Made by a program: the position numbers and the translations under genes. This document shows, one piece after another, positions 23,623 through 36,907 of a DNA stretch of 64,000 nt. The notes under the pieces were generated by a model, which was given only the letters and a program-made list of their open reading frames with translations, did not search any database and was not told the origin of the DNA. Origin of the DNA: Triops longicaudatus (taxonomy: Eukaryota; Arthropoda; Branchiopoda; Notostraca; Triopsidae). The DNA lies in assembly GCA_022885665.1 (NCBI GenBank), contig JAGQDJ010000016.1:1-64000 (forward strand), written 5' to 3'. Every line of letters begins with the position of its first letter. The first letter of the stretch is position 1.

Positions 23623-26600
23623 AGCAGGTAACGCCCAAGTGCTGCTTGTACTAGAAAAGAAATACAGTTTTATTTTCTACCGCCCCCCCCCCTTCTGTCT
23701 TTCAGTTGAGACTTGGAGGCATTGGTGTTAACACAATTCAAAAGCCCCCTAAACCACGACCGATCTGGAAATTTGGTTGGCTAGAGTTTGGCAGTACTGC
23801 CACACTAAAAGGCGTGCCCATCAGCTTCACAGCCTGGCAGGGCGACAATTCGTTCTGGTGAAGTAGTTCATATTTCCATTCAAACTTATCCAAAGATGTT
23901 GCATAGCACTTAAATATAACAAGAAAAACTTATATAGTGCAAGTGAGTGGCAGTATTGGTTTCTAAAAGTTTCAAGCGTAGTAATAAAAGAGCCATAAAG
24001 ACCATTCATAACTAGCCAATAAAAAATATGACGAGCCGTTTTTATGGTCACGCTCTATAGCACCGAAGTTATTTGCACGTGAAGTTTTCTTCTAATGAAT
24101 ATTTCCAGAAATACAGGAATTAAGTCAATTAATACATTTCATGGGTTGTCGACGTAGTGAAAGTTTGATATTTAGTAAGTTTTAGGAAGATCTGGGGTAT
24201 ATTAAACTGTAATATTATTTATAGTTAATATTCTAAAATCATGGAATCATATCTAAATTTCATTCGTTTATGTACTCTGATGTGTTCGTAATTTCTTTTA
24301 ATGATTTTGAAAAAATCCCCAAATACTCAGCTATTTATTTAGCTACTTTTCTTACTTTAGACCATTTCAATACCATTTCAGAAATAGTGCGGTTGTTTTG
24401 CAAATATCTATTAATGATGTTTTTCAACAATCCTACTACTCGTCTGAAGACTATCCAGCGTATTTATACTCCTTTTCAAAAGTGTCTCGATAAGTACGAT
24501 GTTTTCTTATTTATGAGGAATTTTATGGTATGTAATTAGCTAGAAATATTTATATACTATTAAATAGTTTTTCAAGTTTGTTTATCTATTTAAGGATTTT
24601 TCTACATAATTTCTTCTATTTATTCAACATTTTTTCGGAAATTTTTCCCTTGATTTCTTGCCTCAGATTTTCAAAAATCGCTTACCCGCTAATTTTCCAC
24701 ATTTATTTGACTTTTTCATCAGTCTAGTCACAAAAATGCTACTGAAACATTCACATAGAAATCCACTCACTGAAAAATGCCTTCTTTGTTTAAAATTGTA
24801 AGGCACGGGAGGTGACGTACTTAGGTGATTTTAAGTATTCTTTAAGAAACCAAGCAACAGTTAAGGGCGGTTTCATATTTCATGCTTACGGCCACGATAA
24901 GCTGGCGTGTTATAATTAATTGTTATTGTAATGAATGTAGAAAGCCAGCGTCTTTTACTAGGGAAGTGTGGCATACCCCATAACAGTTGACGTTGGGTGT
25001 CAAAAAGGGAAAGAAACCTCGTATGGTTTGCCACCACACAGGCGGTTAGGATTCAATCAGCTTTCTCATACTCGCGGTTACGATACGCGTGAGCCTAAAA
25101 GTCTTAAACGGACCCAGCTTATGTCGAGCTTGGGAAAGTGCGAGACGAGGCACCCACACCAGCGCTTGTCGGTATGCGGAACTCTTTGTTGCCCGCAAGT
25201 CAGTTCGTTCCTAGAGCAGTTAGCGTTGGTCAGAAAATGGAACAATTTCCGACTTAACGGCTCGCGAAACTTGGTACACCACACCACACGAGTAAACGGC
25301 TCCTGGGGCACGTATGTGAAAACTCGAAAGCGTTCAGGTAGAAAAGCGCGGCCTTTAACGCTCCAGTGGATACAATAAACTGTGTCGATTCAGCATTTTT
25401 CTCGGTACTCATTTCCCGAAAACTTCCGAGTTGTGAAATCGTTGAACACTTGCTAAAACCTTCAGAAGCGATGTATGGTTATATCCGGGCAATTATAATT
25501 GACTCGTCAGTTTAAGAATGCAACTCCACCCAATCCGCCATTAAGCCCTAACGGAGTGCGAATTATAAAAGGTAACGCGTTTAATAATAAAATAAAGCTA
25601 ATCTTTTCGGATACGGTATTTTTCCAGGTGCTGGACTTGCGTAACAATCCTTTAGTAATGCCCAGAGCTTGATTGACTGGAATCTTGGATGTTCTTAGTA
25701 CAGAAAAACGTGTTACATGTCTCAAATTTTACGAATTCTCATGTCGTCGCTTTACTAGCTAATTTTTGTTTACAGTTTGTCTCGAAATGTACCAGTTGGA
25801 GATATTTCAGAGATTCTTATGCTGTACTCCTTCTAGTAGAGTATCACTATTCCTGGTCGTATATTGCTTATCCCACGATAGGTGTTGAAAACATGAAATG
25901 ACACGTTTCAAAACAATCACGAAGTGTTTCATTTATAAAGAACGTTTTAAGAACGCCTTAGCCTAATGACAGCACAGTACAGAACAAATACTATCTTAAC
26001 CGTTTATTTCGTCTGCTTTCGAAACATAAAAAGTAGGCATCTTCACTGTAAAGGGGCACAAAAACGTTCAGGAGCTACTTGTCTTTCTTGTGACGGGTCG
26101 TGATTCTACAAAATTTTGCCTTGTAATGACATGCTTTGCCGTAGAAAGCTGTACAATGCATTCATTTACAGCAAGTTTCTTGCTTGTGTCGTTCCACCCT
26201 CGCTAAAACAGTTGCCATTGTTTTCACTTCATATCATAGGTTGAGAGAAATTTTCAGTCAAATGTTTTTTAAAAAGAAAAAAGATCTTGGCATGGAAATA
26301 ATACTCTCAAAACGGTTTAAGCCAGTTTGCTAATCATTCTTAGCATCTAATAAAGAACAATATAAGAGGGATTTCCTCATCCTTGCGAAAGTTGTCTCCA
26401 TTCGTGTGAACTGAAGAAAAAGTGTCAATATTGACAATTTCATGCAATTATTTATTTTACGTACTAATAAAAACAAAGTGAAAACATAAAGTGAAAATAC
26501 ATTGCAGTACATTAAAATCGTGGTAGCGAGGTAATATCTGTTTTTAATAAATTTAGAAAGAAAAGAGAATATTATTAGCTTGGAATTTTTAATGTTAAGG

Positions 26601-29600
26601 ACCCAAAATTCAACGCAATTCGCTGCAAATTTTACAGCACGAAACAAGCTCTATTTTGACATTTACCTAAGAAAAAGTATACAATTGTAGAATAAACTGT
26701 AAAAATAATATCTTAGAATGAAACTTACAATAAGAGACCATTCTAATAACCCAAATATTTTTGGACGCTGTCGTATTGTTGTCAAAAGTGCTACAAATGT
26801 ATGCAGTCATTAATTTAGAGTGATATCAAATTGCTTAATGTAAATTGAATAACCCTTTTTTTAACAATTGCATTAGTTTAAATAAAGAGCTTTAGGTCAT
26901 GCTTATCTGCAAGAAAGTTCATTGTTAATTTGACATAATTTTTTGCATTTTGAGTACAATGTAAAAGTCAAACTGGAGTGAAAATGAGTACAGTACAGTG
27001 CAAGTGAAGTATCACGAACCGACGCCCATTAAAATCTTACGCCAAGAAATTGATCGTTGACCTCGACATACAAACGAGAGTCCAGTCTGTTGTATACTCT
27101 AGAGTACGCAATTACCACCGATGTGGTCCTCTCTATTGTAGTAATATTGTTAGCCGATGTGTGACACAGGTACGTAAAAAAAAGGCGGAGTCCATCCTCG
27201 ATCAAAGAATGAAACGCTTGAAATCTCCTGCCATGACCTAGACAAAAACACACACATTGACTCCAAATCTCTGACCTAATTTTAGTCTATTTGCTGCTTC
27301 TCCCTTTTCTTCACTAACTTACCTTCCGAGGTAAGCATATTCATGCAAAGCAGTTTTTGGGTGTGGTTAGCACCCGAAGTTTGGCTCGCTCCTCCAAGTC
27401 CACTATCAACCACCGAGCTCTCGATTTCAGAACGATAAGTCCAGGATTACGTAATTTTGCCACAGGTTTAGTCAAGGTGTTCCTTCGAAATCCCCACGAA
27501 ATTTTTTCCTTCTTAAAAATATTAAAGTCCTCTCTGGCTTTGGAAGGAATTTTCTACTGAGAAAGGGACACGGGCAGCCAAGCGGAAATGGACGTAATTC
27601 ATTGTTGTCTACTTAAAACGAACAACGTAGCGTAATTGTCTTACGGTCCATAAGCCTATGCGTCTCTAAGGAAAAGCTTGAGATTCTCAACGAAAGGGAA
27701 AAACGAGAAAAAAAGGGAAGATCTATAAAAAAGTCGGCTAAATCGAATACGCGGGAAGCAAACAAGGCAAGTAACCCAAAAAGCCCCATACGGTTAGATC
27801 ACGACTTGGGGAAAAAGAAAAATAGAAACGAGTGGGAAAAAAGAAGGAGTCTATAATAAAGGTGAACTTTTCTAATAAGGGATGACCACACCCCAGCGCC
27901 TTACAGGCAGCAGAGAAATCTCATTCGAGGTGACGCAAAAGGCTGTGTGGAGGAGAAAGTAAACAAGTACGTGGGAACTTCATGTGTCTTTTCCCCAAGT
28001 ACCGAGAAAGGTCACGGTTTGTGTGTAATTTACTTAGGTAACGCATGGAAATGCGTATTTAACTACGATGCGGCTTTATGTCATAAACGACACGTTAGAG
28101 ACGCCAAAGTCCTTACGGCAATTGTAGTTATTAATGGAAGTCACGACCTGCAAACTATATTCTCGAATTCACTAATAAGAACCAGAGGTTATTCTTGAAA
28201 AGCCTACTTTCGAATTATCGGGTTATGCAGCACGACGTTAGTTTGGGTGTTATAGGGGTTATTTTGTTGGGTGTCAGAAGCCAATTGTGCCTTTGCACGG
28301 CGTCCCGTTTAGTAATGAAAATAAATGACCCTCTTAGTTTTCTCTTTCTAGGCTCAAAGTTCAGTAAAGCCGACGGCTTTCATATTTCTTATAATTATGA
28401 ACGATTTCTTAAATGTGCCTTTTTTCAGTCTTAACGCATTTACCACGGCAAGCTTCCAAAGTTGCGTAATTCTTAAACAACAATTACTTGACACTACAAA
28501 GCCCCGGATATTGCCCAATAGCATAAAAGAATCAACAACGAAACTTTGTAGAGGCATTTAGCACCTGCGTGGCATAGTTTCGGCTTTTGTTAAAGCAGCA
28601 ACCTTCGTTAAAGTCTTTTTCGCATTTAACTCGTCGCGATGTCAAAAGCCATGCAACCAAGGCAAGGATATTTAACCCCCCAGGAGAGTACCTGAACTTT
28701 TAATGTCGAGAAAGAGCAGAATTAGTCAGCCAAATGAGGGGAGAAAGTCGTTAGTGTTATCAAAAGTTGGAATCTGAGTCGTGTCGTTTCACAAGCCAAG
28801 TTTCCAACATAAGCAAATCACGCTGTTATTCAATTTGTACCAATCACAACTGAAGCTTACGTAGTGCACAAGTCGGAGGAAATCCCGCAATTTTAGCTTG
28901 GGTCACACTTTCTCGGTACATTGCTATCTCGAGATCAAAAGGTATACAATAGGCATCCAAATCCAGCCCACGCGGCCAAACCTTGTTATTTTAAAATCTG
29001 GAAGATTTTGAGGTTTAAATGCGTTGATCCTTTACCGCCGTATCGATTGTTTCGAGAGTTGGGAATTGTAAGACTTTTGTGCTATTTATCTTTCGCACTT
29101 AAGTTTTTTTTACGCGAGTTTCTAATATTTTGTAGAATGCAACGATTGAAAAGCGAAGAAAATCTTGTCATTAATAATGTATTTTATAGATATTACACAA
29201 TCAGACGCTTCAAAATTTCTCACATTAACACACAAGGTTTTCCCTATGCTTAATTTACAATGGTAAAGCTCGTATATTTCGAGAAAGGGGAGCTGCACTG
29301 GGTATTTTTATTGTAAGGTAGACAAACTGTGAAAAACTGTTTCACTTTAGTGGGGCATATGTCTTGTATTGTCCTATGTTTAGGTTTTATTATGATACAA
29401 ATTGGAAATTCAAGGATTCGTGGCGCTGCAGTGCGCTTTCCCTTCCTTACTGCGGAGAGCGCCAATATTTCTGCATCCGGTCTTGTCTCTCGACCTAAAA
29501 CACGGAGTAAGTGAGTCATAAGACTACCACATTTGTCAAGTTAATGTACTAAATCAAGTTATTTTTGGTAGAGTAAAATGTGACAAGTTGAAAGGCTAAA

Positions 29601-29982
29601 TTATAAGTATTGCTAGTAAAGTCGAATTCTTCCTAGGAAAACGGAATTACACGAATAAGAGAACCTATGAAAATACTTTATGAAATACTTTATGGTACCG
29701 ACCATGGTATTAACTCGTAATTACTTTTCAGGAGAACGAATACCATTTATCATATCATCATACGTATTGAATTCTCATGTGACCCAAGGGTATATCTCGG
29801 ATGATTTTAACTAAGAACACAAACTATAATGTATTTGAATTGGTTTGACCCTTGATTTTAAGTTTGCTATTCAGTTCAAGTGAACTGAATTGATTCCTAT
29901 TGAAGAACGTTAGCTGAATTTGGCTTATCACTGCTTTACAAGCTTCGTTTTGAAAGTAGTGATAAGCACAATTACGTGCAAT
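23623..29982. other. gene-poor stretch, nothing recognised
   Basis: Open frames up to 136 aa occur (for example 24968-25378 on +), but none shows a domain, compositional bias or splice structure of a real gene. A short C run lies near 23684. Distal regulatory DNA or unrecognised 3' exons of the CCHamide gene (minus strand, to the right) could lie here. Confidence 0.4.
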
Positions 29983-31003
29983 TCATATTCGTTTATCAAA
30001 ATAATCTATTACATTTATGGAAGATAAGTAGGTTTCGCGAAAAATGAAAAAAAATCGCTGATCTTCAATTGGGCAATTTTGAAGAGAAATGAGACTTGGA
30101 TTGGGAGCACTGGATTCAACTGCACACGTATCCAATCTTTGCCAGAATTGCAGGTTTAATCTCACGAAAAGCGGCGAAATTACCCAAGTTTTCCAAAGAG
30201 GAAGCCAAGCGGGAGGCGGAGCGACGAAATCGTCCGGGTTCTCATTATTGTCGAAGGTACTCGGCGGGTAAACAGCATCTGATCGCTTCCCATGTGCTCC
30301 AAAGCACGAATGCCCAAAACTGAGACATCCACCTGTCACCCAACACAAGAATGATTATAAGCCTCTACGAAAGGTTAGGCTAAACAGACACTAGGTAATA
30401 GTTCTGCTTCAAGACTCTCCTACAGAAGTTCTTTCCCTTTTCTCTCACAAAAAAGAACCAAACAAGAAGAAAAAATGTAAACAGAAAACATTCCTCACAA
30501 AGCTTCTACCTACTGGATTTCCGTCCCTACTTTGTCTTCCTTTTTTCTACGGACCCATCAAAATCAACAACGAGCACTTCCATTGACACAGTAACCAGAA
30601 AGGAGCGCTAAGTAAATAATACTGCAACTCCCAATTCCCTTCTAACAAAACAAGTCCTCTCCTCTTCAAAGGACAAGTGGAATTTGGAAAATTAACTGTA
30701 GAAAAGTCGATAGCAATAGTCTACGTATAATCAAACGTAAATAGTACAAATTAATCGGATAGAGTCGGAATAGACAGTCCTTGTCACTTTATGGCATAAC
30801 AACGTCCCTTGAGTGATACCCAAAGTGACACATTGGCGCTAATGAAGCGACAGACCGTAATAATCGACAATTTCAGCGTGAAAAGGAAACTCACAGAACA
30901 TTAACCATGGAAACTTACCACGGACTGGAGCGACGAAAACCGTTGCGATAACTAAGAACGCTAAAAACAACGGAGTTACAGTCGTATATTTGTGGAGATT
31001 CAT
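29983..31003 (-). CDS. CCHamide neuropeptide precursor
   Basis: Exon 1 (30919-31003) starts MNLHKYTTV and forms a signal peptide with hydrophobic core PLFLAFLVIATVFVA. It ends in phase 1 at a GTAAGT donor. Exon 2 begins at a GTGACAG acceptor (30332) and reads directly into GGCLSFGHSCFGAH-GKR. This is the CCHamide pattern: two Cys six residues apart for a disulphide, YGH/FGH before the second Cys, C-terminal His followed by Gly (amide donor) and a Lys-Arg cleavage site. The likely mature peptide is GCLSFGHSCFGAH-amide, with signal cleavage after VRG. An acidic spacer (SDAVYPPSTFDNNENPDDF) follows. CCHamides act through a GPCR on feeding, growth and rhythm in arthropods. If unspliced, exon 2 runs to a stop at 29983 (144 aa). 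A GTAATT donor at 30183 could instead join another C-terminal exon. Confidence 0.85.
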
Positions 31004-32350
31004 ATCGGATGAACTGTGCAACAGGTATCTAAGATAATGAACTAATTAGCTAAGTACAGGATAATATTAGATACTGAACCAAGGACTTAGGAAAATCAGT
31101 CTGTAAAGCGTAGCGACATTTGGAAAACACTCCAAAAATAAAATTTCACAAAAATGTTACGCTAACTTTAAATCAGTCAGATAAAATTGGAAAATTTAAA
31201 ATTCACAAAATAAATTCATTTTTTAATAAAAGAACCTGTATCAAAATTGGAATTAATTTGGAAATTTCCAAGATAAAAAATAAAGGAAAACATTTAAATA
31301 ACCATATAACGCACCAACGATGTCGAAATTATTTCCGCAATTGGAACACAAACTTGATGGAAGCGGAATGTGTCAATGTTGTTCGATTTTGACCCGCTGG
31401 AGTTTACTGGTATAGAACAATGCAGGTGAAGAACTCGGATTTAATGGCAAATGACGTAGGTAGCCTTGAAAGCTACGTACAGTACAGTACACTTCGGGCT
31501 GAACTGAAGACACGGGATTCGTACAGACAAATGGCGGGGTTGCTTACCTTACTTATGGGGTTTAAGAAGCCCGGTTTGACGTGTATGTGAGGGGGGCTCC
31601 GTTTGCCACACTTGTAACGATGTCCTGCGCTCTATAGTTCGCACCTTCCTTTCCTTTACATCCCGGTAATGAGTTGGGCAGCACGTGCAAACGTTACCAG
31701 TCATGAACGACGGCCAACTTTCTGTACAAAAGCAAACATTCTTATTTGCTTTTCGCTTACACATATGAGTCGTCCAACCTATTGTCACCCAACTTTAATT
31801 AATTCCTCCAACCCACTATGGCTTTACATCTCACTTGGCACGCCCGTCAAAAGGATCTAGAATTTTGCTGCGGATTATGTCCACAATTTGCCACTTCGTT
31901 AAGACTTCCAAGAAAGTTTGCAACAATGGATCTGTTTTCGTTTGTTTGGGTATACGCGAAAACAAAATCGACCAAAACGTATAATCATGCCGGAACTAGG
32001 CATACAAATCATCGTTGTTTGTGCGAGAAAAATACGAGATGGAAGTGGTGACTTTTCCTTAGAATTCAAACACTGAATCCCAAAAAGTCCATCAGTTGTA
32101 TTGCAGTAGTTTAAGCCATAGTTGCATTGCTAATTATACTCAAGAATCACCCATATGTAACTTTATGGGTATTATGAGTATATCGAGTGAAAGTGACGAG
32201 AATAGAAATAAAAAAAAGCTGACGGTATTTAAGAAGTTAAGTATGCACAGTACAAGGCAGGTTGATTCAGAACCTACTCGCATACGAGAAGTTTGCATAT
32301 CGCACTTGCATAAAAGTCGAAGTCGGATTCATTGCAGTCTAGTTTAGGAA
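31004..32350. other. intergenic / 5' flank of CCHamide gene
   Basis: No gene is recognised. A TTGCACAG acceptor-like site lies 13 bases upstream of the CCHamide ATG on the minus strand, so a non-coding 5' exon may exist to the right. A minus-strand frame at 31549-31788 has several Cys (CFCTESW..., CTCCPTH), but no signal peptide or splice context. Confidence 0.35.
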
Positions 32351-32897
32351 CCGGGGCGTGGCTGATCCTAACGTCAAGGCTTTGTCGGCACTTTCATCCT
32401 GGGCACTAAGCTTGCTGTCCTGCTGTTCATTATTGTCTTGTTCGTCGCTTGAGTTGTCCAGTACCTTAAGCTCTCTCTCTTACCTGTGCAGGAAAAAGCC
32501 GGTACTAATTCATAGTTCTTCTACGTCTGCCTCATTTGTTTTCCGTGCTCTAAGAAAATTAACACGGATGAGAAAGGCAGGTGTATAAAAAAAAGGGAAA
32601 TGCCTCATATTACTTGAGAAGAGCATCCTTAAAAATTAGACGAGCACTTTAGAGCTAGTAATATTTATAGTAATGAAGGACGAAGAAAAACTGAAGTTTG
32701 TTTTTCGTACGTAAGTAATGCTTTCTGAGAACCATTTAACGACTTGTGGGAGCGCGTAAGTATTGACCAAGAGAGAAAAGTAGAAATACGTAAATAGTTA
32801 CTCATGGACGGCAAGAGTTGTTGACCCAGTTGCTCCAATTGATGGATTTTCTCCTCAGCCCTTTCACGGGGTGGTTTAGAAAATTTACCCGCTTTCG
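32351..32897 (-). pseudogene. decayed partial copy of timeless/timeout 3' exons
   Basis: Two blocks match exons of the real gene 7-8 kb to the right, in the same order and strand. Block 32811-32897 matches the 41180-41276 exon: GGTAAATTTTC, then GAGGAGAAAATCCATCAATTGGAGC against the intact GAAGAAGAAATTCATCAGTTGAAGC. Block 32351-32585 matches part of the last exon (about 39738-39985), sharing GGCACTAAGC, CTGTTCATTATT-like and CGCTTGAGTTGTCCAGTA-like stretches. The two exons between them are missing, and substitutions and indels break the frame. Flanking intron-like sequence beside the first block suggests a DNA-level duplication rather than a retrocopy. Confidence 0.75.
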
Positions 32898-33703
32898 ACT
32901 AACGTTTACATCTTTGTTTGGTGTATGGAGCTGTTTTCTTCTTCGAAGGTTGCAGTAATGGTAGACTTGAGAAGAATCGAAGTTTGAGCTAGTTGCGAAG
33001 CCAGCTGCGCGCTATCAGCCGGACAAAACGACATTTGCGCGAAAAATTCCTGATGAAAATATTCCACTATATAAAAATCTTCTCACATATAACGCTTGAG
33101 TTTTAATTCTAATTTATCAGAATTACGTCCGGTGGTTTTCTCCGTTGGGTTAAAAGTTAATTTTTAAAGTCGTAAAATTGTAAATTGCCTAGAAATATAA
33201 GAGTTTCATAAAGCTTTTAGATTATTCGTTCTTTTATTATTTCGAATCGATAGATTTCTTTACTTTACACGATATTTTAAAAAATGGCCATTTGATAGGC
33301 TGAAAGTGACTCATACGCCATCTATGAAGAGAAATCGGTAACAGTCTGTCACAAGCACCACGAATTTCCTTTAGCAAACATAACATGAGTGAGGTACACG
33401 CAAACCGTTATTGAGCCTCTGCTTCATGGGATATAGACTATTTAGGTTCTGCGATGTCTTTAGGACGCAGATCTCTAATATAGTGTCCTTCAGATTTCAT
33501 TATCGTATGCATTTGCTACTTTATTCACACATAGCACTCAACCTATTCCCGTTTCAGGTTCTCTGAATGGGCCGAATGATTGTAGATTTTATATCTTTTT
33601 GTGGAATCATTAAATTAATATGTCAAACAGTCATTGTAAAAAAAGGAACTTTACGCCTAAAATGCTGTAACTGTATTTTTTAAGAACAAAAACTTCGTTA
33701 AAC
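32898..33703. other. no gene seen
   Basis: No coding signal was found. A TATATAAAA string occurs near 33069 on the + strand without a recognisable downstream gene. Confidence 0.4.
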
Positions 33704-33914
<211 letters not shown>

Positions 33915-34607
33915 GTAGGGAAGGTTTCCCAACAGCAAGCACGCCTTTGGCACGGTTCTCAGCTTATTCGTGTATTCCGGATTGGTCGCTTTGGTATAAG
34001 GGCTGGCTGGTTCATTGTTAAAGTTCAGCTGTTAGCTGTGACAGCCTCCAGAGAAGAAGTGTTGTGGGCACCTCATCGAAAGGCAAATATGCGACATGGG
34101 ATGAAGAAGTGAGTTTTTCCAGTATTGACGAACTCAACAGGAATATAGTCCAAAACAACAAACTGCCAAGTCGGTGTCCATTCATAGTATCCAAGTGTCC
34201 ACGTCGGTGTATCAATTCCATTGGGATACTGGAATCCGTTCTTCATTACACGGAGTTCCTGACCATTTTTTGGTTCGTTCTAGGATTCAGTTATCCTAAA
34301 CGACATGAGCTAATCTTATCCGTACTACACTGAAATGTGTTTGTGCAAAATGTTTGGCTTATTATCCAGTTCCTGATCCATAAGCTCTGGTGGCAATTGG
34401 TCAAGCAAGTGGCCAAACCTTGCTGACAGCTTACTCGGTACAAGTGACCCAGAAACCGGGTGTACGCGAATGCCGTAAGTTTGTGAATTTATTGATCCTT
34501 TTTTAAAACCAATGGCTTCTGACCCACGTTATGCATCTCCGTAGCTGGTACCCCAAACTTCATTAGTTTTGCTAATAACTCTCAGTTTGTTTACAAAAAC
34601 TTGGCAG

Positions 34608-36895
34608 ATCATAACTCCCAAAATAGCTTGTCCAACTGTTGCGGAAGACCCGGATGTAAGAGAGACCCCTCATATAAGAGAACGGGCTCTTGTAGATAGG
34701 TTCTTCCCGACTCTTTTTGGTTCCTCTAGATTGTTAATATCGATTTATTTCATTACAACTGTTTATATTTGTGTGAAAATGGTGTATATTGTTATTTTTA
34801 TTACTACTACTACTATTACTACTACTTTTTTCATTCTACTTTCTCTGTTGCCGTTCTTATTACTTACTGATATGCTTACTATTATACTACTATTACTGTC
34901 ATTATTAATATTATTATTATTGTTCAATGTGTTATTAATATTTTTATCACTATAACTGTTACTATTATTACTACTATTACCATCATCATTATTATTAATG
35001 TTGCATAACCCGCTCCAGCCACCAAATGCGGTCGCCTCAGGGCAGCCGGAAGTTAACAATCCGCTGTTGCAGCTGATGCAGGAGGCGGTGCAAGCAGCCC
35101 AGTTTAACTCCAAACTATATAATTTTAATCCCAACGAGTTTGGTATGTACCCACCCCATCCGGTCTTGCCGCCAGGTGGTTTCCACCAAATGCAGGACGT
35201 GAAAGCCCAACGGTTCCCTCAGCCACCAACGAGTGCTGAATTGCATTTTGCGTCTGCCGGGAGGTCTAATAACCAAATTCAGGGACCGGTGATGCCAGAG
35301 AATCTCAAGTCGCCTCCACCACCTCCATTACCTGCCACCACAATGGCCACGCCCATTTCACAACCGCTGGAGGTTGAATCACACCTGGAGAAGCACGACC
35401 CACCATTAGTAGAAGAGGAGACGAAGCCTGCGCATGTGGAAAAAGAGGAAAGGACGGTGTATGATGATCAGCCACCAACTTCGGAAGCCGCTAAAATCGA
35501 GCCTTCGCAGCTGAGTGACCCAGTAGCGTTGCAGACGTCAGTCTCCGTCCCGCAGAGTGTTAGTACGACGTATTTGCACGTGGCTAACGCGGTAAGCACA
35601 GCGCCAGTGGATTTGGCTCCGTTGAAAACGGAGGTAGAGCAGTTGGCCCCGCCCCCTGAGGAAAAACATGGCAGAACTAGGTCTTCGACGAAAGAGCCAC
35701 CTTCGGTGGCTTTAGTACCGCCTGTAGTGGAGTCTAGCGCTGTCACAGCGCTACCGGCACCGACGGTGACGGTACCGATGCCGTCACCAGATACTAGCTC
35801 TGATAGAAGACAACCAGCCAGACAGGCAGCTCTGCAAGCCACCAAATTGGCGGCAGCGCAGATTAGCCAAGCAGAATTGGGTGCAGGAATAGAAGAGCCA
35901 CCGGCGAAAGCAATGGCGCCAGTTGTTGCCCCGGCCACCAAAACTGGTTCGCAAAGAGGGAAAGGCAGAGGAAGGGGCAGAGGAGGTGCAGCTAAAGGAG
36001 CACATAGTCCAAGAAGCTTGTTTGCGCCGAAAAAAGTACGTAACGCCAGGTTTTGTGGTGTTGGGATCTGCCAATCTTCGGTCTATTTTTTTTGTAGTTT
36101 TGTAGTTTTTCATTATTATTTTTTTTATTTTTTATTTATTTTAATTTATTTTTATTTTTTACTATCTTTTATTTTAGTAATTTTTTTATTTTTTTTATTA
36201 TTTTTTTATTTTTGAAATTATTTTTTATTTTTTGAATTATTTTTATTTTTAAATTATTTTTTATTTTTTTTACATTATTTTTGACGGGCAAACCAGAATG
36301 TATCAAATCATTTGATCGAATGTGGTGAAATCTCTAACATATAATATAACAAAAATAACGGACGGGACAGTGTGTGGGTGATTAATTTCCCAATTTGTTG
36401 TGCACTTTCGATGTTATTATTTTATTTTTGTATTTTCTTATCATCAGATGGTTTCCTCAAGCGATTTCACGGGTACTGTGTACGATTTTGATGATTTCGA
36501 CGACGACGCCAAGGTCAGCGAGCCTTCGCTGGGCGTGAAACCTGTCCTACGCCGTATTTCTGACTTTCTTTATTAACTAAAGCGTATTTCTTAGGTTGGC
36601 GTGTGAATCAACACATGCTGTTATATGGGAGAACACCCGGTTAGGAGCCGATTGTTCGTTCGACTGTCAGTGATTTTCTTATGGGTCCAGGCCTGGATTG
36701 GTTGTTGTTGTTCGGGCCCGTGCGAGGGTTGGTTTGGTAGTATTTAGGCTTCCTTACCAAGTCATGAAAGTAGTGATACAAATTAAATACGTATTATTAA
36801 TTTTTGCTGTTTCTGTCAGATGCCATCTTCCGCAGCTGAGCCGTTTGCCTTTCCGGCTGTGATTCGCTCGCCGCTCGGAAACCGGTTTTTCACGA
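34608..36895 (+). CDS. unrecognised Pro/Ala-rich disordered protein, exon fragments (3' end cut by chimeric junction)
   Basis: Four exons are supported by splice sites: 34608-34655 (16 codons), 35019-36035 (339 codons), 36448-36513 (22 codons) and 36820 to about 36895. All start and end in phase 0, which argues for a real transcript. The large exon begins PPNAVASGQPEVNNPLLQLM and contains FNSKLYNFNPNEFGMYPPHP. A long Pro/Glu/Ser/Val-rich stretch follows, then RRQPARQAALQATKLAAAQ and a GRGRGRGG AT-hook-like basic patch. The third exon is acidic (TVYDFDDFDDDAK). The fourth reads MPSSAAEPFAFPAV. Coding GC is clearly above the AT-rich surroundings. The mix suggests a nuclear chromatin or transcription factor, but I do not recognise the family. 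The 5' end is missing, and the fourth exon runs straight into cuticle-protein sequence in another frame. Confidence 0.55.
34789..34999. repeat. ATT/ACT trinucleotide microsatellite
   Basis: An imperfect array of TTA, ACT and ATT triplets sits in the intron between 34655 and 35019 of the unrecognised gene, ending about 20 bp before the acceptor of the large exon. Confidence 0.85.
36084..36275. repeat. T-rich low-complexity tract
   Basis: About 190 bp consist almost only of T runs broken by single A or AT (TTTTTATTTTTTATT-like) in the intron 36036-36447. It follows a GTACGT donor and could itself be expanded simple sequence. Confidence 0.8.
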
Positions 36896-36907
36896 ACGCG
36901 TCTCGCC

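Noticed and set aside
24968..25378. 136-aa open frame on +
   Set aside because: No domain, no splice context and Arg/His-rich random-looking text; probably chance.
31549..31788. Cys-rich minus-strand frame as a second secreted peptide
   Set aside because: No signal peptide, no conserved spacing and no splice sites in phase.
34372..34474. Possible extra exon (ALVAIGQASGQTLLTAY...) before 34608
   Set aside because: The text looks protein-like and a GTAAGT donor follows, but the frame that looks coding ends in phase 1 while the next exon is phase 0, and a stop lies just upstream.
36820..36905. Bacterial or vector contamination as the source of the GC-rich block before the cuticle exon
   Set aside because: It has a proper acceptor and continues in phase from two upstream exons, so it is better read as an exon of the unknown gene.
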